From the NCBI GenBank assembly GCA_018267315.1, contig JAFDYS010000038.1:1-64000 (forward strand): a stretch of 64,000 nucleotides of DNA. The letters are read 5' to 3'. The notes under the pieces were generated by a model. The model made no database searches. It was not told where the DNA came from and was given only the letters and a program-made list of their open reading frames with translations. Of this stretch, positions 1 to 8,353 are shown piece after piece. The position numbers and the translations under genes were made by a program. Within the stretch, counting starts at the first letter, position 1; each line of letters opens with the position of its first letter. The stretch is from Bacteroidota bacterium (lineage in GTDB: Bacteria > Bacteroidota > Bacteroidia > Chitinophagales > UBA10324).

Positions 1-2
1 AG

Positions 3-89
3 GATATTCTTCCGCAACTAAGCACCGTGTCGCTGATGGCTGCCGTGTTGCTTTCGCTTTCTGTATGGAATTACCGGAAGACTTCCTGA
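3..89 (+). CDS. C-terminal fragment of a membrane protein (partial)
   Basis: An open frame enters from the left edge and ends at a TGA at 87-89. The 28 visible residues contain a hydrophobic stretch (LMAAVLLSLSV) followed by a short basic tail (WNYRKTS), as at the cytoplasmic end of a last transmembrane helix. The gene converges on hemW, whose stop lies 47 bp away. The family cannot be named from this much sequence, and a chance open frame is not excluded. Confidence 0.4.
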   Translation, partial: DILPQLSTVSLMAAVLLSLSVWNYRKTS

Positions 90-135
90 GAATACCATGG
101 ATTAAGGAAAGGAAGACTTGCAGAGAAAATGCGTT

Positions 136-1260
136 TCAATCCTCATCCAGCATCAGGTCTAAAACTATTTTATCGGCAATCAATTTTCCTTTGTCGGTAA
201 GAACCAGCGAATCATTTTTCGTTTCCAGCAATTTCTCATTGATGAATGGCCGGCTTTTCGCGCTGAGTAGATTCGAAATTGAAAATCCGAAATCCGAAAT
301 CGGCAAACCCCACATGGTTCTGAGCTCGGTCATGATACGCTCGTTGATCCGCTGTATTTTGGTGAGATCTTCTTTCTCAAACGGAATCACGCCTTTCTCC
401 AATGAATCAATATAAAGGTGATTGTTCCGCGCATTCCATTGTCGCGATGTCCCGTTGAACGAGTGCGCCGATGGGCCCAGCCCCAGATATTTTTTTCCTT
501 TCCAGTAAGCACTGTTATGCTGCGAAATGAATTTCTCTTCCGTAGCGAAGTTGGAAATTTCGTAGTGCAGCCAGCCCTGCTCTTTCATTCGTTGCATCAG
601 CATCTCAAAATGCCGCGCTGCCTGCTCATCATTCAGTTTCCTGCTTTTGCCGGTGGAGATAAAGTGCGCCAGAGCAGTGCGCGGTTCCACAGTAAGTGAG
701 TAACAGGAAAGATGACGGATGCCCAGTGCAAAGGATGTTGCGAGATTTTGTTCCCACTCCTCATCCGTTAAATCAGGCAACCCGTAAATGAGATCAATGG
801 TGATGTTGACGAATCCTGCATCCTGCGCCCGCTTGATACAATCTTCCGCTTCCTGCGCATGATGGGCGCGGTTCATCCATTTCAAATGGTGATCAAAGAA
901 GGATTGGATGCCGATGCTGAAGCGGTTTATCTCTGTTGATTTCAGGGAAGAAATTTTCTCTTTCGTGAGATCATCCGGATTGGCTTCGAGTGTTATTTCT
1001 GCATTGGTTTCAATTTCAAAATGCTGATGAAGGGTTTCAAAAATTTTCCTGAGTTCGGCTTCACTGAGCAGCGAGGGCGTGCCGCCGCCGAAATAAACCG
1101 TCTCCACTTTTTCTCCGCCGAGGTAATTTTTCTGCAATGAAATTTCGCTGACCAGAGAATTTACGAAGGCCGTCTTCGTTTCCTGCTTCACTGAAAAATG
1201 AAAATCGCAGTAATGGCAGGCCTGTTTGCAGTAGGGAATGTGTATGTAGATACCCGCCAT
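136..1260 (-). CDS. hemW: HemW, radical SAM heme chaperone
   Basis: The 374-residue protein has the radical SAM cysteines C11, C15 and C18 in CxxxCxxC form followed by Asp-Phe (YCKQACHYCDF), and a GGGTPS SAM-binding motif at 58-63. HemW resembles oxygen-independent coproporphyrinogen oxidase HemN but is a heme-binding protein thought to deliver heme to haemoproteins; the short N-terminus and the DF after the third cysteine favour HemW. The C-terminal winged-helix part is odd near residues 318-332: the segment ISDFGFSISNLLSA is encoded by an iterated gaaatccg-type tract (about 270-305) that looks like repeat DNA within the gene. The gene is divergent from the outer-membrane protein gene at 1325. 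Confidence 0.93.
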   Translation of the reverse strand: MAGIYIHIPYCKQACHYCDFHFSVKQETKTAFVNSLVSEISLQKNYLGGEKVETVYFGGGTPSLLSEAELRKIFETLHQHFEIETNAEITLEANPDDLTKEKISSLKSTEINRFSIGIQSFFDHHLKWMNRAHHAQEAEDCIKRAQDAGFVNITIDLIYGLPDLTDEEWEQNLATSFALGIRHLSCYSLTVEPRTALAHFISTGKSRKLNDEQAARHFEMLMQRMKEQGWLHYEISNFATEEKFISQHNSAYWKGKKYLGLGPSAHSFNGTSRQWNARNNHLYIDSLEKGVIPFEKEDLTKIQRINERIMTELRTMWGLPISDFGFSISNLLSAKSRPFINEKLLETKNDSLVLTDKGKLIADKIVLDLMLDED

Positions 1261-1324
1261 AGTCGGTTTATCCGTTTATCATGTCCACGGACCGGAGTCA
1301 TGCGACGTTGGTAAATTCGCCACA

Positions 1325-3103
1325 GTGCTGATTCGAAAAGTTTTTCTGCTGCTGTTGCTGATACCTGCATTCACGCAGGCACAGCGTTCTTTTTCGCTTC
1401 TGGTGATTCCTGAGGGCAAAGATAGTTCCTTCCTCAGCCGCAACTTCTCATATCGCAATGCCTTTGGCGATACATCTGCCCGGCAAAAGGAATTAGGGCT
1501 GTTGCTGAATAAACTGAACAGTGGCGGATACCTCGAAGCCGGCTATTCATCATACAGCTACGATGGCAACAAACTCACGGCCCGGCTAACCATTGGTGCG
1601 TTGTGGGAATGGGCGACCCTGCAAAATGGAAATGTAGATGAAGTGATTCTCAACCGCATCGGATTCAAAGAACGGCTATACGAAAATCGTCCGTTTGAGC
1701 CGCTGCAGATCACCCGCCTTACGGAATCCATTCTGGATTATTGTGAGAACAACGGTTATCCGTTTGCATCGGTCCGGCTCGACAGTTTTGGCGTGAGCGA
1801 ACAGAAACTTTCCGCAAAAATTTTCCTGGATAAGAATAAACTCGTGACCATTGACAGTCTGAGCATCGTGGGCGATGCGAAGATTGCGAAAGCGTACCTC
1901 GCTAACTACCTCGGCTTCCGGTTTCCGTCCATCTATCGTGAAGATGTGATCAGCCGCATCAGTTCGAAGCTTCGTGAATTACCCTTTTGTGCAGAAACCA
2001 AACCACCGCAGGTTTTATTTAATGCCGATCATTCAGCCATCACGCTTTTTTTGAATAAGAAAAATGCAAGCCGTTTCGATTTCATCCTGGGGGTGCTGCC
2101 CAACAGCAACAGCACCGGAAAACTGCTCATCACCGGTGAAGGGCAGCTGAACATGGTGAATCCATTCGGCCGCGGTGAAAGCGTATTTCTCAGCTTCAGC
2201 CAGCTTCAGCCGCGTACCACGCAGGCCGAACTGAGGGCCGAATACCCTTACCTGTTCAACATGCCGTTTGGTGTAGACGGTGATTTTTCATTGTACAAGA
2301 ACGACACATTGTATATTGATGTGAAAGAACAAATCGGATTGAAGTATCTCTTTACCGGGGTAAACTATTTCAGGTTCTATTTCCGCAATGCATCTTCTTC
2401 CATGCTGAATTTTGACAGTGCACAGGTGATTGCCACGAAACAGTTGCCTTCCTACCTGGATTACCGCACGCAGTATTACGGGTTGGAATACCGGTTAGAA
2501 AAACTGGACTATCGTTTTAATCCTTCGCGCGGGTGGAATCTCTCCCTCAGTGCAGAAGCCGGAAACCGTAAGGTGAAAGAGAATACCGCCATCATTCAAT
2601 TACAGGATCCGGCAAATCCCGAGTTTGATTTTTCATCATTGTACGATTCTGTGGCTACGAAAGAAGCGCAATACATCTTTCGCACCACACTGCTCCGTTA
2701 CTGGCCACTCACGCAACGAAGCGTAGTTATGGCCGGTTACCACGGGGCGGTACTGATCAGTAACGACATCCTGCAAAATGAGTTGTTCCGCATCGGCGGA
2801 TTTCAGTTGCTGAGGGGTTTTGATGAGCAATCCATTTATGCATCGCAATACCACGTTGCCACTCTTGAATATCATTACCTGCTGGGTCAGAATTCGTTCT
2901 TCTTCGTATTTACAGAAGGTGCTTTCGTTCAAAATCAACTGGCTTCAGATGAAAATGATTATCCCTACAGTTTCGGCGCGGGAATGAACTTTGAAACCAA
3001 GGCGGGGATTTTCACCATGAGTTATGCGGTAGGAGCTCAGCAAAACAACCCGGTGCAGTTCCGATCGGCTAAAATTCATTTTGGTTACGTCAATTATTTT
3101 TGA
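1325..3103 (+). CDS. Omp85/BamA-TamA family outer-membrane protein
   Basis: This 592-residue protein starts at a GTG and has a signal peptide (hydrophobic run FLLLLLIPAFTQAQ). Residues up to about 245 look like a short periplasmic region of POTRA type, and the rest looks like a 16-strand beta-barrel of alternating polar and apolar residues ending in Phe, as expected for an Omp85 barrel recognised by the Bam machinery. It is shorter than true BamA (about 800 residues, five POTRA domains), so it is more likely a TamA-like or accessory member. The 3' end runs directly into the DUF4271 gene, suggesting co-transcription. The substrate is unknown. Confidence 0.72.
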   Translation: MLIRKVFLLLLLIPAFTQAQRSFSLLVIPEGKDSSFLSRNFSYRNAFGDTSARQKELGLLLNKLNSGGYLEAGYSSYSYDGNKLTARLTIGALWEWATLQNGNVDEVILNRIGFKERLYENRPFEPLQITRLTESILDYCENNGYPFASVRLDSFGVSEQKLSAKIFLDKNKLVTIDSLSIVGDAKIAKAYLANYLGFRFPSIYREDVISRISSKLRELPFCAETKPPQVLFNADHSAITLFLNKKNASRFDFILGVLPNSNSTGKLLITGEGQLNMVNPFGRGESVFLSFSQLQPRTTQAELRAEYPYLFNMPFGVDGDFSLYKNDTLYIDVKEQIGLKYLFTGVNYFRFYFRNASSSMLNFDSAQVIATKQLPSYLDYRTQYYGLEYRLEKLDYRFNPSRGWNLSLSAEAGNRKVKENTAIIQLQDPANPEFDFSSLYDSVATKEAQYIFRTTLLRYWPLTQRSVVMAGYHGAVLISNDILQNELFRIGGFQLLRGFDEQSIYASQYHVATLEYHYLLGQNSFFFVFTEGAFVQNQLASDENDYPYSFGAGMNFETKAGIFTMSYAVGAQQNNPVQFRSAKIHFGYVNYF

Positions 3104-3104
3104 C

Positions 3105-4064
3105 TTGAAAATTTTACCGGCTCTGAGAACTGCTTTGCTTCTGCTGTTTGTTTCTGTGCTTGAGCCAACATTCGCACAAACCGTTGCGCCGGCTCAGCAT
3201 CCCGATTCCACTACTGCACAGATGGAAACGGATGGAGATGCGGATTCATCCGCCTTGCCGGTATTCATCATTCCAAAAAGTTTTTCAGTGAATGAACGGG
3301 CCGCATACTACCGGAAATGGCAGGATCAGTTTCCATCACCGTTGATCATGCATTTTAACGGAATACCTGAAGTACATGAGCAGGACTTGCCACTGAAGCG
3401 GGATGATGATGACTGGAAGTTCTGGCTTTCGCTGATGTTGCTGATGCTCTTGGCCGGCATTCGGTTCGGCTATGCCAGAGATTTTGAAGATCAAATGAAT
3501 GCATTCCGCAACTGGGGCGTCAATCAACAAGTGATTCGTGAACTGGGAGTGGGTGTTCCTTTCGGCGTAGTGTTATTGAATGTTTTTTCTGCGATGGTCT
3601 TTTCCTTCTATGCATACTGCCTGATTGAACACTTTGGATGGGTGCGGCTGGAGCCGGCCTGGCTGCTTATGGCAGCAACTTTCGCTCTCGTTGCTTCGCT
3701 TATGTTTCTTAGATACCTCTTGCTAAAAACTGCTGAGCTTGTTTCGCGTCATGGTAAAGAACTGCGGCTGTACACCTATTATGAATTACAAATTAACCGC
3801 GTGTCCGGAATTTTTCTTTACCCCGTATTGCTGCTCTCGTTGTTCACTCAACCACCGTTGAGTGATTATGCTTTATATGTTTCATATGCATTGCTCGCCG
3901 CCTATTTTCTCATGCGGTTTGTGAAGGAATTCAATCTGGGCATCACCTATTTCGGAAATCATGTGATTCACTTTTTGCTGTATATTTGCGCTCTGGAAAT
4001 TGCACCGTTGTTAATTGTAATCCGACTGTTATCCAACATCAATCCCGTACGGTTTTCTGTGTAG
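3105..4064 (+). CDS. DUF4271 membrane protein
   Basis: The chosen start is a TTG two bases after the upstream stop, giving a clean N-terminus (MKILPALRTALLLLFVSV...FAQ) that reads as a signal peptide; an upstream TTG at 3081 would overlap the Omp85-type gene. After an acidic soluble segment (to about residue 110) there are roughly six hydrophobic helices to the end (about 320 residues). The pattern and the neighbouring hemD match the Bacteroidota family DUF4271, whose function is unknown. In related genomes this family commonly sits beside hemD and the type IX secretion genes (recalled, not checked), so a link to envelope biogenesis is only an inference. Confidence 0.7.
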   Translation: MKILPALRTALLLLFVSVLEPTFAQTVAPAQHPDSTTAQMETDGDADSSALPVFIIPKSFSVNERAAYYRKWQDQFPSPLIMHFNGIPEVHEQDLPLKRDDDDWKFWLSLMLLMLLAGIRFGYARDFEDQMNAFRNWGVNQQVIRELGVGVPFGVVLLNVFSAMVFSFYAYCLIEHFGWVRLEPAWLLMAATFALVASLMFLRYLLLKTAELVSRHGKELRLYTYYELQINRVSGIFLYPVLLLSLFTQPPLSDYALYVSYALLAAYFLMRFVKEFNLGITYFGNHVIHFLLYICALEIAPLLIVIRLLSNINPVRFSV

Positions 4065-4149
4065 AAATAGCGCAATAAAATGGACGGAATGCAAGGAAAG
4101 ACCTCCTGAATAAGAGATGCTGATCAACCACCCCGCAGCGTCACAATCA

Positions 4150-4917
4150 ATGAACGGCTCCACAAATCGAAACGCAATAAAATCCATTCTCATTACTCAG
4201 CCCAAACCTGAGAATGACAAAAACCCTTATAGTGAGTTAGCCCGGAAATTCGGGTTGGTAATCGAATTCAAACCATTCATTCATCTCGAGCCGCTTTCAG
4301 CCAAAGAATTCAGAAAGTGGAAAATCAATCCTGCTGATTTTACAGCCGTGGTTTTTACCAGCCGGGGGGCTGTTGACCAGTTCTTCAAACTGTGCGATGA
4401 ATTGCGTGTAAAAGTTTCAGCGGATATGAAATACTACTGCCTGGGAGAGACCATTGCGCTCTACCTGCAGAAATATATACTCTACCGCAAACGAAAAGTC
4501 TTTCACGGCGATGGTACGGTGAAAGGTCTTACGGAAATTATTGACAAGCATTATGACGGGGAGAAATTCCTGATCCCGTGTTCTGATAATCACAAATCAG
4601 ACCTGTCGGATTATTTCAGAAGAGTGAAATACGAATGTGCAGAAGCCGTCATCTTCAAAACAGTTCCGGTTCAGCTCACGGAAAAAGAACTCAGGAAATA
4701 TGATTTGGTAGTTTTCTTCACTCCCGCCGGTGTGCAGGCGCTGATTCAAAACTTTCCGGGATTCAAACAAAAGGGACTTCGCATTGCCGCCTTTGGACCA
4801 CTTACCACACAAGCTGTATTGGATTCCGGATTGAAACTGGCCATCCAGGCCCCGGCCCCGGGAACTCCTTCTATGACGATGGCCATTGAACATTTTCTGC
4901 AGCAGAGCGGAACATAG
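4150..4917 (+). CDS. hemD: Uroporphyrinogen-III synthase HemD
   Basis: HemD cyclises hydroxymethylbilane to uroporphyrinogen III, the last common step before heme, siroheme and cobalamin branch. The protein begins KSILITQPKPENDKNPYSEL, very like Bacteroidota HemD, followed by AVVFTSRGAVDQFF in domain 1 and VVFFTPAGVQAL in domain 2, with the flexible two-domain alternation typical of the family. An in-frame ATG at 4117 would add eleven residues unlike the family, so 4150 is preferred. It lies 85 bp after the DUF4271 gene in the same direction, upstream of porP/sprF. Confidence 0.85.
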   Translation: MNGSTNRNAIKSILITQPKPENDKNPYSELARKFGLVIEFKPFIHLEPLSAKEFRKWKINPADFTAVVFTSRGAVDQFFKLCDELRVKVSADMKYYCLGETIALYLQKYILYRKRKVFHGDGTVKGLTEIIDKHYDGEKFLIPCSDNHKSDLSDYFRRVKYECAEAVIFKTVPVQLTEKELRKYDLVVFFTPAGVQALIQNFPGFKQKGLRIAAFGPLTTQAVLDSGLKLAIQAPAPGTPSMTMAIEHFLQQSGT

Positions 4918-5029
4918 TGTCAACACGGTTGATGCGTGTTTCTGAACCGTGATTTCCTTTGCCATATTAGTTGGGTTATTTTGTTCCATACCTAAAAAAT
5001 CTCGTAATTAGCACCGGGGCAATTTGAAA

Positions 5030-6004
5030 ATGCACTGTATAAAACGCTCATCACTGCTTCTCGCTGTGCTTATGGCAAGCTTTAATGTTTTTGCCCAGCA
5101 GTCTCCTCAATACAGTCAGTATTTCTTCAACCCGTACATGTATAATCCGGCCTATGGCGGATTGGATCAGGCATTAAGTCTCACTGCTCATGGCAGGGCT
5201 CAATGGGTCGGCATTGACGGTTATCCATTCAGCCAAAATGTTTCAGTTCACACGCCTACGAGCATCCTGCATGGCGGCGCTGGACTCCAGGTGATCAACG
5301 AGCAAATGGGAGCCATGCGGTTTACCTCTGCTTCGCTTTCCTATTCATATATCATGAAGTCACGCATTGGATATTTCTCCATCGGAGTTGCCGGAGGGAT
5401 CATCCAGGCCGCATTGGATGGTTCCAAACTTCGTGCACCAGATGGAGATTATTTGAACACCATTAACCATAATGATCCCATCCTCTCAGCCGGAGCAGTG
5501 AATGGCTTAGGGCCTGATGCATCTGCCGGATTATTCTTCAGCAACAGCCATTTGAATATCGGGCTTTCCGCCACCCATGTCATTCCAGTACACATATCTA
5601 TTGACGGCAACACGTCTTTGCTGGATTTCAACCTTCAGAGGGAGTACTACCTGCAGGGAAACTATCTGGCTCGTATATCTAATTCTGTCAGCCTCCGTCC
5701 GTCGATATCAGTTAAGTCAAACGGAGTCAATTTTCAGGGTGAAGCCAATATGTTGGTTGGTTTTAAAAAGTTCATCTGGGCAGGGGCGGGTTATAGGGGC
5801 TTTGATGATTTTACCCATGATGCTGCAACTGGAATCATTGCAATCAGAGTAACAGAAAACTTATTGCTCAGTTATTCGTATGATTTCACGGTGTCGGCAC
5901 TGGAAACAGTGTCAAAGGGTTCCCATGAGGTGATGATCAATTACCGGGTTAATTTGTTCAAGCCGGCCATTCCGGGCAAAGCCATATACAACCCAAGATT
6001 TTGA
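5030..6004 (+). CDS. PorP/SprF family type IX secretion outer-membrane protein
   Basis: The 324-residue protein has a signal peptide ending near FNVFAQ, then the family hallmark QQSPQYSQYFFNPYMYNPAY and a beta-rich remainder with many Gly/Tyr/Phe strands, predicted to form an outer-membrane barrel. PorP/SprF proteins work with the GldKN ring and, in Flavobacterium, SprF with the adhesin SprB. A TTG at 5024 is an alternative start two residues upstream. It directly precedes gldK by about 160 bp, the usual order porP/sprF-gldK-gldL-gldM-gldN. Which surface protein it serves cannot be told from here, because no SprB-like giant adhesin lies next to it. Confidence 0.9.
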   Translation: MHCIKRSSLLLAVLMASFNVFAQQSPQYSQYFFNPYMYNPAYGGLDQALSLTAHGRAQWVGIDGYPFSQNVSVHTPTSILHGGAGLQVINEQMGAMRFTSASLSYSYIMKSRIGYFSIGVAGGIIQAALDGSKLRAPDGDYLNTINHNDPILSAGAVNGLGPDASAGLFFSNSHLNIGLSATHVIPVHISIDGNTSLLDFNLQREYYLQGNYLARISNSVSLRPSISVKSNGVNFQGEANMLVGFKKFIWAGAGYRGFDDFTHDAATGIIAIRVTENLLLSYSYDFTVSALETVSKGSHEVMINYRVNLFKPAIPGKAIYNPRF

Positions 6005-6122
6005 AAGAAATTCGATTTCGCTTGTCACAATATCCGTTCCCGGCCGGCGTTTGAAAAAAACTTGTTCAGGAGGTCAATTTTCCGTTTAGCTTGCACTTCT
6101 TGTTTGAATAGATGGATTTCGC

Positions 6123-6130
6123 TACTTTTA
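6123..6130 (+). promoter_or_regulatory. Possible -7 element ahead of gldK
   Basis: TACTTTTA matches the Bacteroidota -7 consensus TAnnTTTG except for the last base. A TTTG at 6103-6106 lies 16 bases upstream, a little closer than the usual 19-21. If real, gldKLMN would start separately from porP/sprF. Confidence 0.25.
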
Positions 6131-6162
6131 CGAACTTTCGTCTTTAAATGACCCAACTCGGT

Positions 6163-7431
6163 ATGAAAAAACATCCCGTATATCTCGTGATCGGTGCTCT
6201 GCTACTGCTTGCCGGATGTAAAGGAGGTTACAATGGCCAGCTTCTTGGTGCGATGGATCGCCCGGGTTGGTCTGTTACGATCCCTTACGGCATGGTGTAC
6301 GTGAAGAGCGGAACGCTCCACATCGGACAGAGTGATCAGGACATGAATAACTCGTTCATCCAGCGCAATAAGGCCGTTTCTATTCAGGGCTTTTTCATTG
6401 ATGAAACTGAAATCACCAATAATGAATATCGCCAGTTTGTTGAATGGGTGCGTGATTCCATCGCTCACACCATTTTAGGCGGCGATTACATGACTGAAAC
6501 CGATCAGGGTGTACAACTGGTGAATTGGGATGAATATATTGACTGGAGTGATCCGGAAATCATTGATCAGTTGCAAAGCATGTACTATCCCGAGGATCAG
6601 CGTGTGCTGGGCAGAATGGAAATTGATCCCCGCCAGTTGGTATATGTTTACTATTGGGTTGATTTCAGAGAAGCATCACGCGATGTGAATCGCCTTAACC
6701 CAGATTTTGACAGAACCAGTGTGATCAAGGAAGAAATGGTTAACGTATTCCCTGACACACTAAGCTGGGTACACGATTTCATTTATTCATACAACGAACC
6801 TTTCACGCGTAACTATTTCTGGCATCCTGCTTTTGACAATTACCCTGTAGTGGGGGTAACCTGGAAGCAAGCCATGGCATTCAGCAAGTGGCGCAGCCGC
6901 TTATACAATGACTGGCGTATTGCAAACGGCATTGTTAGCGAGGATGAATTCCGCCTGCCTACTGAAGGCGAATGGGAATACGCTGCACGTGGTGGTCGTG
7001 AAGTGGCTCCGTACCCCTGGGGCGGACCTTATATGAGAAATAAGAAAGGATGTATACTGGCCAACTTCAAACCGGGCCGCGGTAACTATCCTGATGACGG
7101 TGGTATGTACACGGTAAAAGCGGATGCATACTTTCCCAATGATTACGGCATCTACAATATGGCCGGAAATGTATCTGAGTGGACTTCCTCCGCCTTCTAC
7201 AACAACTCCTACGGCTTTGAACACGATCTGAATCCTGACATCCGCTATGATGCCCAGGAAGGAGATCCTATTACAATGAAAAGAAAAGTCATTCGCGGCG
7301 GATCATGGAAAGACGTTGCTTACTTCTGTCAAACCAGCACGCGCCAGTATGAATATGCGGACTCAGCAAGAAGCTATATTGGTTTCCGCGATGTGATTAC
7401 CTTCCTGGGACGCAGTATTGACGACAGGTAA
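6163..7431 (+). CDS. gldK: GldK, type IX secretion ring lipoprotein
   Basis: GldK (PorK) is an outer-membrane lipoprotein that forms the large periplasmic ring with GldN. From the ATG at 6163 the protein starts MKKHPVYLVIGALLLLAGC, a lipoprotein signal with lipidated Cys19. The body is a formylglycine-generating-enzyme-like fold: FRLPTEGEWEYAARGG, MAGNVSEWTSS, VIRGGSWKD and SYIGFRDV are visible in order. An in-frame ATG at 6148 would add five residues ahead of the signal peptide. At 422 residues it is of normal length. It is the first gene of gldKLMN. Confidence 0.95.
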   Translation: MKKHPVYLVIGALLLLAGCKGGYNGQLLGAMDRPGWSVTIPYGMVYVKSGTLHIGQSDQDMNNSFIQRNKAVSIQGFFIDETEITNNEYRQFVEWVRDSIAHTILGGDYMTETDQGVQLVNWDEYIDWSDPEIIDQLQSMYYPEDQRVLGRMEIDPRQLVYVYYWVDFREASRDVNRLNPDFDRTSVIKEEMVNVFPDTLSWVHDFIYSYNEPFTRNYFWHPAFDNYPVVGVTWKQAMAFSKWRSRLYNDWRIANGIVSEDEFRLPTEGEWEYAARGGREVAPYPWGGPYMRNKKGCILANFKPGRGNYPDDGGMYTVKADAYFPNDYGIYNMAGNVSEWTSSAFYNNSYGFEHDLNPDIRYDAQEGDPITMKRKVIRGGSWKDVAYFCQTSTRQYEYADSARSYIGFRDVITFLGRSIDDR

Positions 7432-7481
7432 CTTTGAACGTACAAATTAACTTTTAACAACGAAAAACCTTCATTAACAAA

Positions 7482-8303
7482 ATGAAAAAAGTAGTCTATT
7501 TCTTCGAGTCGGAACGTGGAAAGAGAATCAAGAACCTGATTATTGGTGTGGGTGCCTCTGTGGTATTGCTTGGTGCACTCTTCAAACTACAGCATTGGGA
7601 AGGAGCCGGTACCATGCTTATCGTTGGCATGTGTACAGAGGCATTCATCTTCGCCTTGCTGGGTATCCTTCCTCCTACGAAGGATTATTACTGGGAAAAA
7701 ATTTACCCGGAACTCGATCTTCATCCCGATGAAGAAGAACTGGAGATGCTGAAGGAAACCGCATCACATGGAACTGTAACCCAACAATTAGATAAGATGA
7801 TGGCAGAAGCTCAGGTGGAGCCCGAACTGATTCGTCGGCTGGGCGATAATCTGAAGCGCCTGGGTGAAAGCATTAACCAAATGAGAGAAATCTCCGATGC
7901 CCATATTGCAACCAATGACTATTCAGACAAGACCCGTCAAGCTGCCGCAGCCCTTGCTGAAATGAAAGTGGCATACACCAATGCTACGGAAGCTGCAAAG
8001 CTCCTTGGCAATGCCACTGTCGATACAAAGAACTATCATGAGCAGGTTCAGTTGGTTTCAAAAAATCTGGCCCAACTCAATGCCATTTACGAACTCGAAT
8101 TGCAGGATACCAATAGCCACCTGAAGGCCATGAACCGCTTTTATGGCTCCATTTCTCAGGCGATGGACAACCTCACTGAGTCCATTGAGGATACCAAGCG
8201 TTACAAAACTGAAATTGCAGATCTCGCCAAAAACCTTGGCAGTCTGAATCAAATCTATGGAAACATGCTTTCAGCAATGACCATGGCCGGAAACAGAGGA
8301 TAA
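7482..8303 (+). CDS. gldL: GldL, type IX secretion motor subunit
   Basis: GldL forms the inner-membrane proton channel that drives type IX secretion together with GldM. Two hydrophobic helices are visible (about 18-36 and 43-63), separated by a short loop with LQHWEGAG. Glu53 in the second helix (MCTEAFIF) aligns with the membrane glutamate required in Flavobacterium GldL (E49 there). The remaining 210 residues are a soluble, helix-rich cytoplasmic domain with coiled-coil character. It lies 50 bp from gldK and from gldM, in one operon. Confidence 0.95.
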   Translation: MKKVVYFFESERGKRIKNLIIGVGASVVLLGALFKLQHWEGAGTMLIVGMCTEAFIFALLGILPPTKDYYWEKIYPELDLHPDEEELEMLKETASHGTVTQQLDKMMAEAQVEPELIRRLGDNLKRLGESINQMREISDAHIATNDYSDKTRQAAAALAEMKVAYTNATEAAKLLGNATVDTKNYHEQVQLVSKNLAQLNAIYELELQDTNSHLKAMNRFYGSISQAMDNLTESIEDTKRYKTEIADLAKNLGSLNQIYGNMLSAMTMAGNRG

Positions 8304-8353
8304 TGAGGAAAGCGCAATTAAATTGAACTAATCAATTAAAAACATTTTAAAGA

